Below, piece by piece: positions 8,783 through 17,299 of a stretch of 46,598 bases of DNA; position 1 is the stretch's first letter, and every line of letters starts with the position of its first letter. This stretch comes from UBA9076 sp964418835 (lineage in GTDB: Bacteria; Bacillota_I; Bacilli_A; Erysipelotrichales; Erysipelotrichaceae). The notes under the pieces are model-generated. The model was not told the DNA's origin, did not search any database, and was given only the letters and a program-made list of their open reading frames with translations. Both the position numbers and the translations under genes were made by a program. The DNA lies in the NCBI GenBank assembly GCA_964418835.1, contig CAYQNJ010000011.1, positions 1 through 46,598 of the forward strand, in the 5' to 3' direction.

Positions 8783-9811
8783 CTAGTCTTCAAACTTACT
8801 TAATAATCTTTTCTTTAAATGTCTAAATTGACTTTTACTTGTACTTTCTTCTAATAATCTCATATCTTTAAACTTTTCTATAATCTTAGAAGGACTATAT
8901 TTATTATATCCAGGCTTAATTCTAATCTTATAAGGTATTAATCTTTCAACTAGAGTATATAAATTATCTATAGTTAGACTTACCTCTTCTAAAGGAGCAT
9001 TAATCCTTTTTACTTGTTCAACAATATATTTAAAACTTTCAAACATTCTATAATAGAACATATCACTCGCTTTACTTCTATCATGTTGGTCTAGTATTTC
9101 ATTAAATACAGATACTTGACCTGTAATAGCCTTAGGTCTAACATCTGTCATAGTATTACCCACTCTATCAATCAAATAGAAAGCACAAGCCTTGTCAGTA
9201 TAAATAATCTTCTTTGAATTTAAATAACTTAGATAAAATAACAAGTTGTCAGTATACCCTACCTTATATAAGAATTTAATATCCTTAGCCACTTCTTTTT
9301 TATATAACTTAGAATGTGGGCTAGGATCTACAAACAATAAATCATCATAATCTTTTGTTCCATTATTATAAACTGTATTAGTTTTTAGTTTTACAAAGTT
9401 AGTGTTATAAGCATAATCATAATCCTTATCTTCACTACCTTCATAAATAAAATATTTAGCCCCAATAGTAATATCCGAATCACTTAATTGAGCTAATTCA
9501 TATAAATGACTTAAAGCATCCTTATCTAAATAATCATCTGGATCACATATTAAGAAATAAGGAGAATCAATAGTCGAAATAGCTAGTTCTAATACAGAAC
9601 CATAACCACCATTTTCTTTATAAATACACTTAATCTTATCAGGATACTTAGTTTCATACTCCTTCATAATAACTTCTGAATTATCAGGAGAACCATCACT
9701 GACCGCCATAATAATATAATCATCAAAAGATTGATTTAACAATGAATCAAAACATGTTTTTAAATATTTTTCTACATTGTATATTGGTACAATTATTGTA
9801 ATTTTACTCAT
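8783..9811 (-). CDS. Glycosyltransferase family 2
   Basis: GT-A glycosyltransferase of 342 residues. The TIIVPIYNVEKY start, SDGSPDNS near residue 38 and DPDD at 90-93 define the nucleotide-sugar and metal sites. Unlike the neighbouring GT2 proteins, which read ENGGLSDARN, it has ENGGYGSVLELA at the same place, and its C-terminal 150 residues differ, so it belongs to another GT2 subgroup and probably forms a different linkage. The ATG at 9811 has a strong GGGAGG site lying in the last codons of the upstream GT2, only 2 nt away, implying coupled translation. Substrate unknown. Confidence 0.9.
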   Translation of the reverse strand: MSKITIIVPIYNVEKYLKTCFDSLLNQSFDDYIIMAVSDGSPDNSEVIMKEYETKYPDKIKCIYKENGGYGSVLELAISTIDSPYFLICDPDDYLDKDALSHLYELAQLSDSDITIGAKYFIYEGSEDKDYDYAYNTNFVKLKTNTVYNNGTKDYDDLLFVDPSPHSKLYKKEVAKDIKFLYKVGYTDNLLFYLSYLNSKKIIYTDKACAFYLIDRVGNTMTDVRPKAITGQVSVFNEILDQHDRSKASDMFYYRMFESFKYIVEQVKRINAPLEEVSLTIDNLYTLVERLIPYKIRIKPGYNKYSPSKIIEKFKDMRLLEESTSKSQFRHLKKRLLSKFED

Positions 9812-9813
9812 AA

Positions 9814-10791
9814 TTAACCTCCCTTTACTATTCTTCTAAGTTTTAGATATGTTTTTAATATATCTTTATTCGAATAAATCCAGTCATGTTTTTGTCTTAA
9901 GATATTATATTTACATTTAGGAAACTCTGGCCAATCTCTTTTAATAACATAGAAACAAACATCTATATATTTATCAACCATTGCTTTATCTTTAACAGTT
10001 CTTGTTTTCTTTAAATTTTCAATTATGTTTATTCCACCTAAATACTTTAATTCTTCATAGTATTTTTCATATACTCCATTTATCTTATAAAAATCTAAAT
10101 TAATTTTTACCATATCTAGCACATGGTAAACATTCATATTAAATGAAGATGTTATATTACCTGGTCTATCAGCTAAGTAATTATATAAAGGTTCATTAAT
10201 GAATGCTATACTTTTAGCTTTCAACATTAACCTATAAGTAGTACCTAAATCTTCATAGTAATATCCATAAGGATAAATAATATCATTATCTAAAAATAAA
10301 TCTTTTCTATACATTTTATTCCATGCAGCATTTAAAACCTTAACTAATAAAGTAGGATCCTTATCTACTGAATAAACCTTATTCTCATCAAAATTATTCG
10401 TTATTAATTCAGTAGTGTTATGTGCAATGTTATGTTGTGTTACATCAAATATAACCATATCAGCTTTGGTTTCATCTAATTTATTAACACACTTTTCCAT
10501 AGCATCTAAATACAAATAATCATCACCATCTAAAAAATATATGTATTCTCCTTTAGAATTTGCCATGCCTACATTTCTAGCATCTGACAAACCTCCGTTT
10601 ACTTTATTAATGACTTTAAATCTTTCATCTAAACTAGCATACTTTTCAGCTATCAAATAACTATTATCCTTAGACCCATCAATAACCATTAAACATTCAT
10701 AATCATTAAAAGTTTGTTTAAGTACAGAATTTAAACATTTATCTAAGTAATCTTCAATGTTGTAAATAGGTACTACGATACTAAGCTTCAC
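9814..10791 (-). CDS. Glycosyltransferase family 2 (GTG start)
   Basis: GT-A glycosyltransferase of about 325 residues with KLSIVVPIYNIEDY at the start, MVIDGSKDNS near residue 35, NGGLSDARN near 65 and DGDD at 88-91. No ATG fits the N terminus. The GTG at 10791 places the protein start where relatives begin and has AGAGG about 8 nt before it; the GTG at 10800 is the alternative. Either start lies inside the end of the upstream flippase gene (11-20 nt overlap), so expression is probably coupled to it. It belongs to the operon that starts at 12232. Sugar specificity is not known. Confidence 0.88.
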   Translation of the reverse strand: MKLSIVVPIYNIEDYLDKCLNSVLKQTFNDYECLMVIDGSKDNSYLIAEKYASLDERFKVINKVNGGLSDARNVGMANSKGEYIYFLDGDDYLYLDAMEKCVNKLDETKADMVIFDVTQHNIAHNTTELITNNFDENKVYSVDKDPTLLVKVLNAAWNKMYRKDLFLDNDIIYPYGYYYEDLGTTYRLMLKAKSIAFINEPLYNYLADRPGNITSSFNMNVYHVLDMVKINLDFYKINGVYEKYYEELKYLGGINIIENLKKTRTVKDKAMVDKYIDVCFYVIKRDWPEFPKCKYNILRQKHDWIYSNKDILKTYLKLRRIVKGG

Positions 10792-12232
10792 TTGATACAC
10801 CTCTACTTCTAAATCTATTAACTATCTCTATAAACAAAGGAGCTTTGAATATATATAAAAGAACTATATAAGTAATTCCTCCTGTAATAATTTGAATAAC
10901 ACTTGAAATAAAACTATTTGAAAAATTATTTAAAACTAAATTAATTGGAACTAACATACATAATGATGATATCAATATAGTTACTAACTCTTTTAATTCT
11001 ATATTAACCTTCAAATTATTTCTGACAAAGAACCATTGAACCAATGTAACTACTAACTCAGCCATTACTGATCCAAATATAGCCCCATAAGCACCATATG
11101 TAGGAATAAACAAATAATTTAAGGTAAGATTAACTAATGCTCCAAGTACAACTGATGTTGTATAGTGTTTATAGTTGCCTATAGGTACTAAATATTGTGT
11201 TCCAAAAACATTACTTAAAGAAATAAATAAAATAATTGGTGATGTTAGAATCATCATTTTACCTACTTCATAATAATCGGCTGGTAAAAACCAATTCACA
11301 AAACTTTGTATTACTCCAAATATACCAACTATCATCGGTATTGCAAGATACAAAGCTAATTTAAATGTTTTATTTAAAAACCTATTCATAGCTTCTGTTT
11401 CACCTTTAGCATATATATTAGATATCCTAGGTAACATAACACTACCAATACTTGTAATAAAGAATAAAAACATCTTCACAAAATTTTGAGCTTGTTTATA
11501 AAGGTTTACTACCTTTTCTTTATCATCATATAAAATACTTAACATAGAAATATCTAATAAAGAATATATACTAATAGCAATTTGAGGAATAAATAAAGAT
11601 ATATTAGGTTTTACATGTTTTAAAACACCTTTAAATGTAATCTTTTCTAAATTAATATAATGTCTTAATTGAAGCCACATTATCAATTGGCCAATAACAC
11701 CTAAACTAGCATTCAAGAATATAAATTTCGGTAAATCTTCTGGACCCTTAATTAATGTAAGTATTAATACAACATTTAATATCTTAACCGCCATATTTCT
11801 TATACTAGCTTTTTTAAAGTCTTCAACTCCATAAAAAAACCAAGTAATATCTAATGAAACACTTAACAAAGTTATTCCTTGAATTAATAATAAAGCATTG
11901 TAATCAGATGGAAATGCATTAATAAAAATAAAAAATGCGATTGTAGATAAACACATACTAATAAACTGCATAGAAAATATCTCAAAAAAAGTTCTAGAAA
12001 GTATTTTCTTATCATCTCTAACTCTTGCGATTTCTCTATTACCATATATATTTACACCCATGATTCCAAATAAAACAAACCATTGAGTAACATTACCAGT
12101 AATATCATTTATAGATAACGCTTCAACACCCATTACTCTTGTAAGATAAGGAACTGTAATGAAAGGTGTTATTACAATAAGTGTTTGATATATTACGCTA
12201 TATATATAATTTGAAGTTAATTTTTTGTCCAT
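10781..12232 (-). CDS. Polysaccharide flippase (Wzx-type)
   Basis: Membrane protein of 483 residues with about 14 hydrophobic segments, matching the repeat-unit transporter family. Typical stretches are VTPFITVPYLTRVMG-like residues near 20-35 and GNREIARVRDD near 63-73, as in Wzx/CpsJ/EpsK-type proteins. It is predicted to flip undecaprenyl-PP-linked oligosaccharide. The ATG at 12232 has an AAGGTG site and an extended -10 just upstream, so this is the first gene of the 12.2-4.3 kb operon: flippase, three GT2, second flippase, GH43-type lipoprotein. Two flippases in one operon is unusual. This one is the better match to a classical Wzx. Confidence 0.9.
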   Translation of the reverse strand: MDKKLTSNYIYSVIYQTLIVITPFITVPYLTRVMGVEALSINDITGNVTQWFVLFGIMGVNIYGNREIARVRDDKKILSRTFFEIFSMQFISMCLSTIAFFIFINAFPSDYNALLLIQGITLLSVSLDITWFFYGVEDFKKASIRNMAVKILNVVLILTLIKGPEDLPKFIFLNASLGVIGQLIMWLQLRHYINLEKITFKGVLKHVKPNISLFIPQIAISIYSLLDISMLSILYDDKEKVVNLYKQAQNFVKMFLFFITSIGSVMLPRISNIYAKGETEAMNRFLNKTFKLALYLAIPMIVGIFGVIQSFVNWFLPADYYEVGKMMILTSPIILFISLSNVFGTQYLVPIGNYKHYTTSVVLGALVNLTLNYLFIPTYGAYGAIFGSVMAELVVTLVQWFFVRNNLKVNIELKELVTILISSLCMLVPINLVLNNFSNSFISSVIQIITGGITYIVLLYIFKAPLFIEIVNRFRSRGVSSEA

Positions 12233-12248
12233 CTTTTCACCTTGAATA

Positions 12249-12257
12249 ATTATACCA
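12249..12257 (-). promoter_or_regulatory. Extended -10 promoter of the 12.2-4.3 kb operon
   Basis: On the minus strand TGGTATAAT is a perfect extended -10, 16 nt before the flippase ATG. The -35 at 17-nt spacing (TTAAAG, 12272-12277) is weak, as expected with an extended -10. It lies directly after the glf terminator, so it restarts transcription. The same nine bases recur at the rmlA promoter. Confidence 0.65.
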
Positions 12258-12282
12258 TGTATTAACTTAATCTTTAATATTT

Positions 12283-12308
12283 AAAAAACAAAGGTTAACC
12301 CTTTGTTT
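12283..12308 (-). terminator. Rho-independent terminator of the rmlA-SDR-rmlB-glf operon
   Basis: The minus strand forms ACAAAGG / CCTTTGT with a 5-nt loop, extended by A-T pairs, then a T-run. The glf stop codon (12307-12309) lies at the base of the stem. Confidence 0.85.
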
Positions 12309-13476
12309 ATTTAAACTTTATTTTTTCATATTCTTGTAATGAAGTATATACAATACCATCCATATTAAAGTATCTAAACTGAGCAAGTCTACCTAATAAA
12401 TGTAGATTATTAAATTCCTTTGTCAGTTCTACATATTCATTGTATCTTTTTTGAACTTCATCAGTAAAAATTGGATAGTAAGGAATATTACCTTTTTCAG
12501 CATTTATATCATAAGGATAAGAATATTCAACAGCTATAGTTGTTTTATCTAATTTAGGATTATCCATCATATGTTTATATTCAGTAATCCTTGTGAATGC
12601 ATCTTCTTCTTTAGGAGTATTGTAGTTAACTGTACCTGCATCTTGGAAATAACCATCGCGAGTTTGAATATCAAATTCTAAGCTTCTATATGGTAATTTA
12701 CCTAAATGATAGTCAAATAATTCATCAATAGCACCAGTATAAACAAGTTTACCTTCAAAAGGTTCTCCTTTATATAGTATTTGTTTATTTTCTAAATCAA
12801 TAGTAACTAATTCTTTTCTATCAGTATTTAGTATTACATCAATGTTTTCATTATCCAACATTCTATCAAATATTTTAATATAACCATCTTTTGGCATTTG
12901 TTGGTATTTGTCTTGGAAGTATCTATCATCATAAGAAATATGTACAGGTACTCTTCCAGTTACTTTAGGATCTATTTCTTCTGGTCCTAGATCCCATTGT
13001 TTCATTGTGTAGTACAAAAATACTTTTTCATATATAAACTCAGCTAATTCCTTTATTTCTTCATTATCACTTTTTCTAAGCTCTAGTATTGGAACTTTAG
13101 TTTCCATACCATAAGTCTCTACTAATAATTTTTTTAATCTTTCTGCTTTCTCTTTTTCAAACAACATTTCAATTGATTTCAAGTTAAACGGAACAGGTAC
13201 AAATTGTCCATTAATCTTACCTAATACTCTATGTTCATATGGATACCAATCAGTAAATTGAGATAAAAACTCTACAACTCCATCATTGTTTGTATGGAAA
13301 ATATGAGGACCGTATTTATGATAATTAACACCATTATCATCAACGTAGTCATACATATTTCCACCAATATGATTTCTTCTTTCAATTATTAATACCTTTT
13401 TACCATCTTTTGCAAATTTGTGAGCACTAATACTTCCAGCATATCCTGCACCTATAACTATTACATCATATTTCAT
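12307..13476 (-). CDS. glf: UDP-galactopyranose mutase
   Basis: Flavoenzyme that interconverts UDP-galactopyranose and UDP-galactofuranose in the cytoplasm, giving the Galf donor for surface polymers. The 389-residue protein has the FAD-binding GAGYAG at residues 9-14, ERRNHIGGNMYD near 32, YGPHIFHT near 55, TMKQWDLGPEEIDP in the middle, and GRLAQFRYFNMD near the C terminus with the conserved active-site Arg. The ATG at 13476 is chosen: it lies 1 nt after the rmlB stop with AAGGAGAAGGG in the end of rmlB as ribosome site. Galactofuranose is therefore probably part of one of the polymers made here, although no galE is recognised in the window. Confidence 0.97.
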   Translation of the reverse strand: MKYDVIVIGAGYAGSISAHKFAKDGKKVLIIERRNHIGGNMYDYVDDNGVNYHKYGPHIFHTNNDGVVEFLSQFTDWYPYEHRVLGKINGQFVPVPFNLKSIEMLFEKEKAERLKKLLVETYGMETKVPILELRKSDNEEIKELAEFIYEKVFLYYTMKQWDLGPEEIDPKVTGRVPVHISYDDRYFQDKYQQMPKDGYIKIFDRMLDNENIDVILNTDRKELVTIDLENKQILYKGEPFEGKLVYTGAIDELFDYHLGKLPYRSLEFDIQTRDGYFQDAGTVNYNTPKEEDAFTRITEYKHMMDNPKLDKTTIAVEYSYPYDINAEKGNIPYYPIFTDEVQKRYNEYVELTKEFNNLHLLGRLAQFRYFNMDGIVYTSLQEYEKIKFK

Positions 13477-13477
13477 A

Positions 13478-14497
13478 TTATCTACCCTTCTCCTTATACA
13501 TTTTTTCATAGTATTGTTGGTATTCACCACTAATTATATTTTGCCACCAAGATTTGTTATCTAAGTACCAATCAATAGTTTGTTTGATTCCTGTATCAAA
13601 GTTATATTCTGGATTCCATCCTAATTCATTAGTAATCTTTGTAGGATCTATTGCATATCTTTGATCATGTCCTGGTCTATCAGTCACATAATTAATTAAT
13701 GATTCTGGCTTATCTAATTGTTTTAATATTGTCTTTACAACTTCTAAGTTAGTTCTTTCATTATGTCCACCAATGTTATAAACTTCCCCAACTTTACCAT
13801 TTCTAACAATAAGGTCTATTGCACTACAATGATCTTTCACATGTAGCCAGTCTCTAACATTTTCTCCCTTACCATAAACAGGAAGTTTTTCATTATCTAA
13901 AGCTCTTGCAATCATTAATGGGATAAGTTTTTCTGGGAATTGATATGGTCCATAGTTGTTAGAACATCTACTAATAGTAATTGGTAATTTAAATGTTCTA
14001 TGGTATGCCTGTACAAGTAAATCAGCACTAGCTTTAGATGCACTATAAGGTGATGATGTTTCTAATGGTGTATCTTCCATAAAGAATAAATCTGGTCTAT
14101 CTAATGGTAAATCACCATATACTTCATCAGTAGATACTTGATGATATCTTTTTACTTTATACTTTCTAGAAGCATCCATTAATACTTGTGTACCTATAAT
14201 ATTTGTTTGTAAGAATATTTCTGGATCTTCTATAGATCTATCCACATGTGATTCAGCCGCAAAGTTTACTACAACATCAAAATTTTCTTCTTCAAACAAT
14301 TTGTAAATAGCACTTCTATTACAAATATCTTCCTTTACAAATTTTATCTTATCCATTACTGGTTCTAGTGTTTCAATATTTCCAGCATAAGTTAGTTTAT
14401 CTAATGCAACTATCTTATCATCTGGATATTTTTCCACTAAATAATGAACATAATTTCCTCCTATAAAACCTGCAGCTCCTGTAACTAAAATTTTCAT
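13478..14497 (-). CDS. rmlB: dTDP-glucose 4,6-dehydratase
   Basis: Converts dTDP-D-glucose to dTDP-4-keto-6-deoxy-D-glucose with bound NAD+, the second step to dTDP-L-rhamnose and related deoxysugars. The 339-residue protein has the extended-SDR dinucleotide motif TGAAGFIG (6-13), AAESHVDRSI near 80, STDEVYGD at 122-129 with the dehydratase Asp124-Glu125 pair, and YSASK at 151-155 as catalytic Tyr/Lys. Length is typical. Start ATG at 14497 shares four bases with the upstream SDR's stop (ATGA). It lies in the rmlA-SDR-rmlB-glf operon. Identification is firm; the final sugar depends on rmlC (22303) and a reductase not identified with certainty. Confidence 0.96.
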   Translation of the reverse strand: MKILVTGAAGFIGGNYVHYLVEKYPDDKIVALDKLTYAGNIETLEPVMDKIKFVKEDICNRSAIYKLFEEENFDVVVNFAAESHVDRSIEDPEIFLQTNIIGTQVLMDASRKYKVKRYHQVSTDEVYGDLPLDRPDLFFMEDTPLETSSPYSASKASADLLVQAYHRTFKLPITISRCSNNYGPYQFPEKLIPLMIARALDNEKLPVYGKGENVRDWLHVKDHCSAIDLIVRNGKVGEVYNIGGHNERTNLEVVKTILKQLDKPESLINYVTDRPGHDQRYAIDPTKITNELGWNPEYNFDTGIKQTIDWYLDNKSWWQNIISGEYQQYYEKMYKEKGR

Positions 14498-15378
14498 ACA
14501 CTTAATTCCTTTCTTACTCTTTCTACTTCCATCATTACACCTTCATAAAAGCTAACTTGAGGTATGTAATTAGTCATTTTTTTTAACTTATTATTTGATA
14601 ATACTATTGAATGTATCATAGGAATATCAATACTAGTTTTAATAATATTAATATCCTTTTTTGTTATATCTTCAATTGTACTAATAACTTCCTTTAAACT
14701 CTTACCATCACCACTAGATATATTAAATACATCATTGTTTATATCATGAATAATTAATTCATCTATAGCACTTATAAAATCAGTAATATATATGTAATCT
14801 CTAACACTTTCTTCTTCTATCCATATGTTAAAAGTTTCATCTAATAATGCTTTTCTAATTAATATTCCTATTACCCCTTGTGTTTTGCCAGGTTCAAATA
14901 TACCACCATATGGATTAGTAGGTCTTAATATTAAATAATTTAAATTTGATTTTTTTATCATTTCTTCTAATATGAATTTACTTTTTGCATAAACTGAATC
15001 AGGATGTAGAGTATGTGTTTCACTTATTGGTTCATAACTATCACCATATATAGTTCCACCACTTGATAACATAATATAACGTTTAATATTTTTTTCTTTT
15101 AAAGCTTTAAATAATAATTCATACTTAATTTTAACTACATCAAGTATCTTTTCATTTTCTTCTGTATTAGAAACTAAAGAAATACAATCAATAATTATAG
15201 AGTCATTTAAATCAATTTCTTTTAAGTTATCAATGTTAAAAACATCTATTTCTCTAAAGTTATCTATCTTAGAACTATAATAACTTTGTAATCCCCAAAC
15301 TTCACATTCATATTTATTTTTAAGTATGTGATTAATGTTAAAACCCAAATAACCACAGCCGAGTATAATAATCTTCAT
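14494..15378 (-). CDS. NAD-dependent epimerase/dehydratase (extended SDR)
   Basis: Nucleotide-sugar-modifying SDR of 294 residues. It has a GxGxxG-type site (GCGYLG, 7-12), SSGGTIYG at 105-112, Tyr130-x3-Lys134, LRPTNPYGG near 151 and RDYIYITDF near 210, all typical of GalE-like extended SDRs. The best use in this operon is either reduction of dTDP-4-keto-6-deoxyhexose (the missing RmlD step or a variant giving 6-deoxytalose or fucose) or UDP-glucose 4-epimerisation to feed glf. Its glycine motif differs from the GxxGxxG of RmlB and RmlD. The TAG of rmlA abuts its ATG at 15378, and its TGA overlaps rmlB, so it is fully coupled to the dTDP-sugar genes. Which reaction it runs is open. Confidence 0.85.
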   Translation of the reverse strand: MKIIILGCGYLGFNINHILKNKYECEVWGLQSYYSSKIDNFREIDVFNIDNLKEIDLNDSIIIDCISLVSNTEENEKILDVVKIKYELLFKALKEKNIKRYIMLSSGGTIYGDSYEPISETHTLHPDSVYAKSKFILEEMIKKSNLNYLILRPTNPYGGIFEPGKTQGVIGILIRKALLDETFNIWIEEESVRDYIYITDFISAIDELIIHDINNDVFNISSGDGKSLKEVISTIEDITKKDINIIKTSIDIPMIHSIVLSNNKLKKMTNYIPQVSFYEGVMMEVERVRKELSV

Positions 15379-16275
15379 CTAATTACCTTTATTATAAGTA
15401 GTATGTACACTTCCCTTAGCAACATTAACTAAATGTTTTCCATAAGGACTATTACCATAAGATTTAGAAGCTTCTATTAAATCTTCTTGGTTTATCCAAT
15501 TATTGTAGTATGCAATTTCTTCTGGTACAGAAATCTTAATTCCTTGTACATCTTCTATTGTTTTAACATAGTTTGCAGCTTGAGATAGTGCTTCTATTGT
15601 ACCTGTATCAAGCCATGCAAAACCTCTACCAAATAGTTCACAATCTAATTCATTATTTTCTAAATAAATCTTATTTAAATCAGTTATTTCATACTCACCT
15701 CTTTTAGAAGGTTTTAAATTTTTTGCATATTCAATAACTCTATTATCATAAAAATACAACCCTACAACTGCATAATTACTTTTAGGGTCACTTGGTTTTT
15801 CTTCTAAAGAAATAACCTTACCAGTTTCATCAAATTCAACTACTCCAAATCTTTCTGGATCTTTTACATATTGTCCAAAAACAGTAGCTCCATTAACTTT
15901 ACTTTTAGCCCTTTTTAATATATCTCCAAACTTATTACCATAAAAAATATTATCTCCAAGAATCATACAAACTGAATCATCACCTATAAACTCTTCTCCA
16001 AGCACAAATGCTTGAGCCAGACCATTTGGAACTTCTTGGACTTTATACGATAAACTAATACCAAATTGACTTCCATCTCCTAATAATTTTTCAAAGTTTC
16101 CAATATCTTGTGGTGTTGAAATAATTAATATTTCTCTAATCTTTGCTAGCATTAATGTTGATAAAGGATAGTAAATCATAGGTTTATCATAAATAGGTAA
16201 AAGTTGTTTTGATGTTACCTTGGTAAGTGGATAAAGTCTAGTACCACTACCACCTGCTAATATTATTCCCTTCAT
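15379..16275 (-). CDS. rmlA: Glucose-1-phosphate thymidylyltransferase
   Basis: Makes dTDP-glucose from glucose-1-phosphate and dTTP, the first step of the dTDP-deoxysugar route. The 298-residue protein shows the nucleotidyltransferase signature ILAGGSGTRLYPLT (residues 5-18), KQLLPIYDKPMIYYPL, the metal-binding LGDNIFYG near 107, EEKP near 157, and FAWLDTGT near 223, all classic RmlA. The ATG at 16275 has GGAGG 7 nt before it. It is the first gene of the operon, behind an extended -10 promoter. Assignment to RmlA rather than GalU or GlmU is secure from the motif set and length. Confidence 0.97.
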   Translation of the reverse strand: MKGIILAGGSGTRLYPLTKVTSKQLLPIYDKPMIYYPLSTLMLAKIREILIISTPQDIGNFEKLLGDGSQFGISLSYKVQEVPNGLAQAFVLGEEFIGDDSVCMILGDNIFYGNKFGDILKRAKSKVNGATVFGQYVKDPERFGVVEFDETGKVISLEEKPSDPKSNYAVVGLYFYDNRVIEYAKNLKPSKRGEYEITDLNKIYLENNELDCELFGRGFAWLDTGTIEALSQAANYVKTIEDVQGIKISVPEEIAYYNNWINQEDLIEASKSYGNSPYGKHLVNVAKGSVHTTYNKGN

Positions 16276-16302
16276 AATTTTCCTCCGAATATATACATTT
16301 AA

Positions 16303-16331
16303 ATTATACCATATGAATAAATCAATACTAA
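16303..16331 (-). promoter_or_regulatory. Promoter of the rmlA operon
   Basis: The minus strand has TGGTATAAT (16303-16311), a perfect extended -10, with a half-matching -35 (TTAGTA, 16326-16331) at 17-nt spacing. It sits between the degV terminator and rmlA. Confidence 0.65.
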
Positions 16332-16340
16332 TAAAACGAT

Positions 16341-16363
16341 AAAAAAAGAGAGTTTAACTCTCT
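16341..16363 (-). terminator. Rho-independent terminator of degV
   Basis: On the minus strand AGAGAG / CTCTCT with a 5-nt AT loop is followed by seven T residues. The stem overlaps the degV stop codon and separates degV from the rmlA operon. Confidence 0.85.
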
Positions 16364-17189
16364 ATTTTACAACAAATGCGATGGCACAAGCTCCAGGTCC
16401 TGCATGTACTCCTACAACAGCTCCTATTTCAACAACTTCAGTAATGTTAAATCCTTCAGTTTCTAAAGCCTCTTTTAACTTTAATGCATTTTCTTTATCT
16501 TTAGTATATCCAATAATTATATCTTGTGTAGTATCTATATTTGCATCTTTAGCTTTTTCAACAATACTAGCAATCATTGCCTTTGTTCCTCTAGTTTTAC
16601 CTATTTGAACAAGCTTTCCTTCTTCAATACCAATTAACGGTTTTATTTTTAATAAACTCCCTGCAGCACCAGCAACTTTAGATAATCTACCACCTTTTAC
16701 AAGGTATTCCAAAGTATCAAATCCAGCAATTAGTTTTGTTTTTGTTTGTAATGATTTAATTTCACTTACTATATCATCAAAACTTTTACCTTCATCTCTT
16801 AGTCTAATAGCTTTTAATATCAATAATCTTGTGGATATAGCCGCAAGTTTACTATCAATTATTTCAATTTTATTTTCAAATTCTAAAGATCCAATTCTAG
16901 CACTTTGTACTGTACCACTTAAATCTCCAGATATCCCAATATAAATTATTTCATCTTCAGTTCCCTTATATTTTTTGTATGTATCATAAAACTGACTTGG
17001 AGAAGGTTGTGATGTTGTTGGATAATCCTTGGTTTCCAACATAGAATAAAATGTATCTGTATCTAACTCTACCCTATCTAAAAAACTTCCTTCATTAAAT
17101 ACCACACTTAGAGGTACCATATCTATATTAAATTTCTTTGTTTCTTCTAATGTAAAATCTGAAGTTGAATCTGTAACTATTCTAATCAT
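16362..17189 (-). CDS. DegV family (fatty-acid-binding) protein
   Basis: DegV/FakB-type protein of 275 residues. Members bind a fatty acid and present it to the kinase FakA for acyl-phosphate formation and phospholipid synthesis. The start IRIVTDSTSDF with the DST motif, TTSQPSPSQF near residue 58, SGDLSGT near 87, and the C-terminal HAGPGA are the family signatures. The ATG at 17189 has an AGGAGA site. It has its own promoter and terminator, so it is a single-gene unit inserted between glycopolymer operons rather than part of them. No FakA is visible, and the bound lipid is unknown. Confidence 0.94.
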   Translation of the reverse strand: MIRIVTDSTSDFTLEETKKFNIDMVPLSVVFNEGSFLDRVELDTDTFYSMLETKDYPTTSQPSPSQFYDTYKKYKGTEDEIIYIGISGDLSGTVQSARIGSLEFENKIEIIDSKLAAISTRLLILKAIRLRDEGKSFDDIVSEIKSLQTKTKLIAGFDTLEYLVKGGRLSKVAGAAGSLLKIKPLIGIEEGKLVQIGKTRGTKAMIASIVEKAKDANIDTTQDIIIGYTKDKENALKLKEALETEGFNITEVVEIGAVVGVHAGPGACAIAFVVK

Positions 17190-17215
17190 ATTTATATTCT
17201 CCTAATCCGTGTGAT

Positions 17216-17243
17216 ATTATAGCATAATTAATTTGACAATCAA
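17216..17243 (-). promoter_or_regulatory. Promoter of degV
   Basis: The minus strand has a -35 TTGATT (17238-17243, 4 of 6 matches), a 16-nt spacer, and TATAAT (17216-17221) preceded by TGC, an extended -10. It lies about 27 nt before the degV start, directly after the LCP terminator. Confidence 0.7.
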
Positions 17244-17258
17244 ACATATTAATCTAAC

Positions 17259-17284
17259 AAAAGGTTTAGATAACTAAACCTTTT
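17259..17284 (-). terminator. Terminator after the LCP gene
   Basis: An 11-bp perfect stem (AAAAGGTTTAG / CTAAACCTTTT) with a 4-nt loop lies 15 nt past the in-frame TAA of the LCP protein. The T-run on the minus strand is only four bases within the stem, then G; on the plus strand it is six. Confidence 0.75.
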
Positions 17285-17299
17285 TTAGTATACAAGTTA

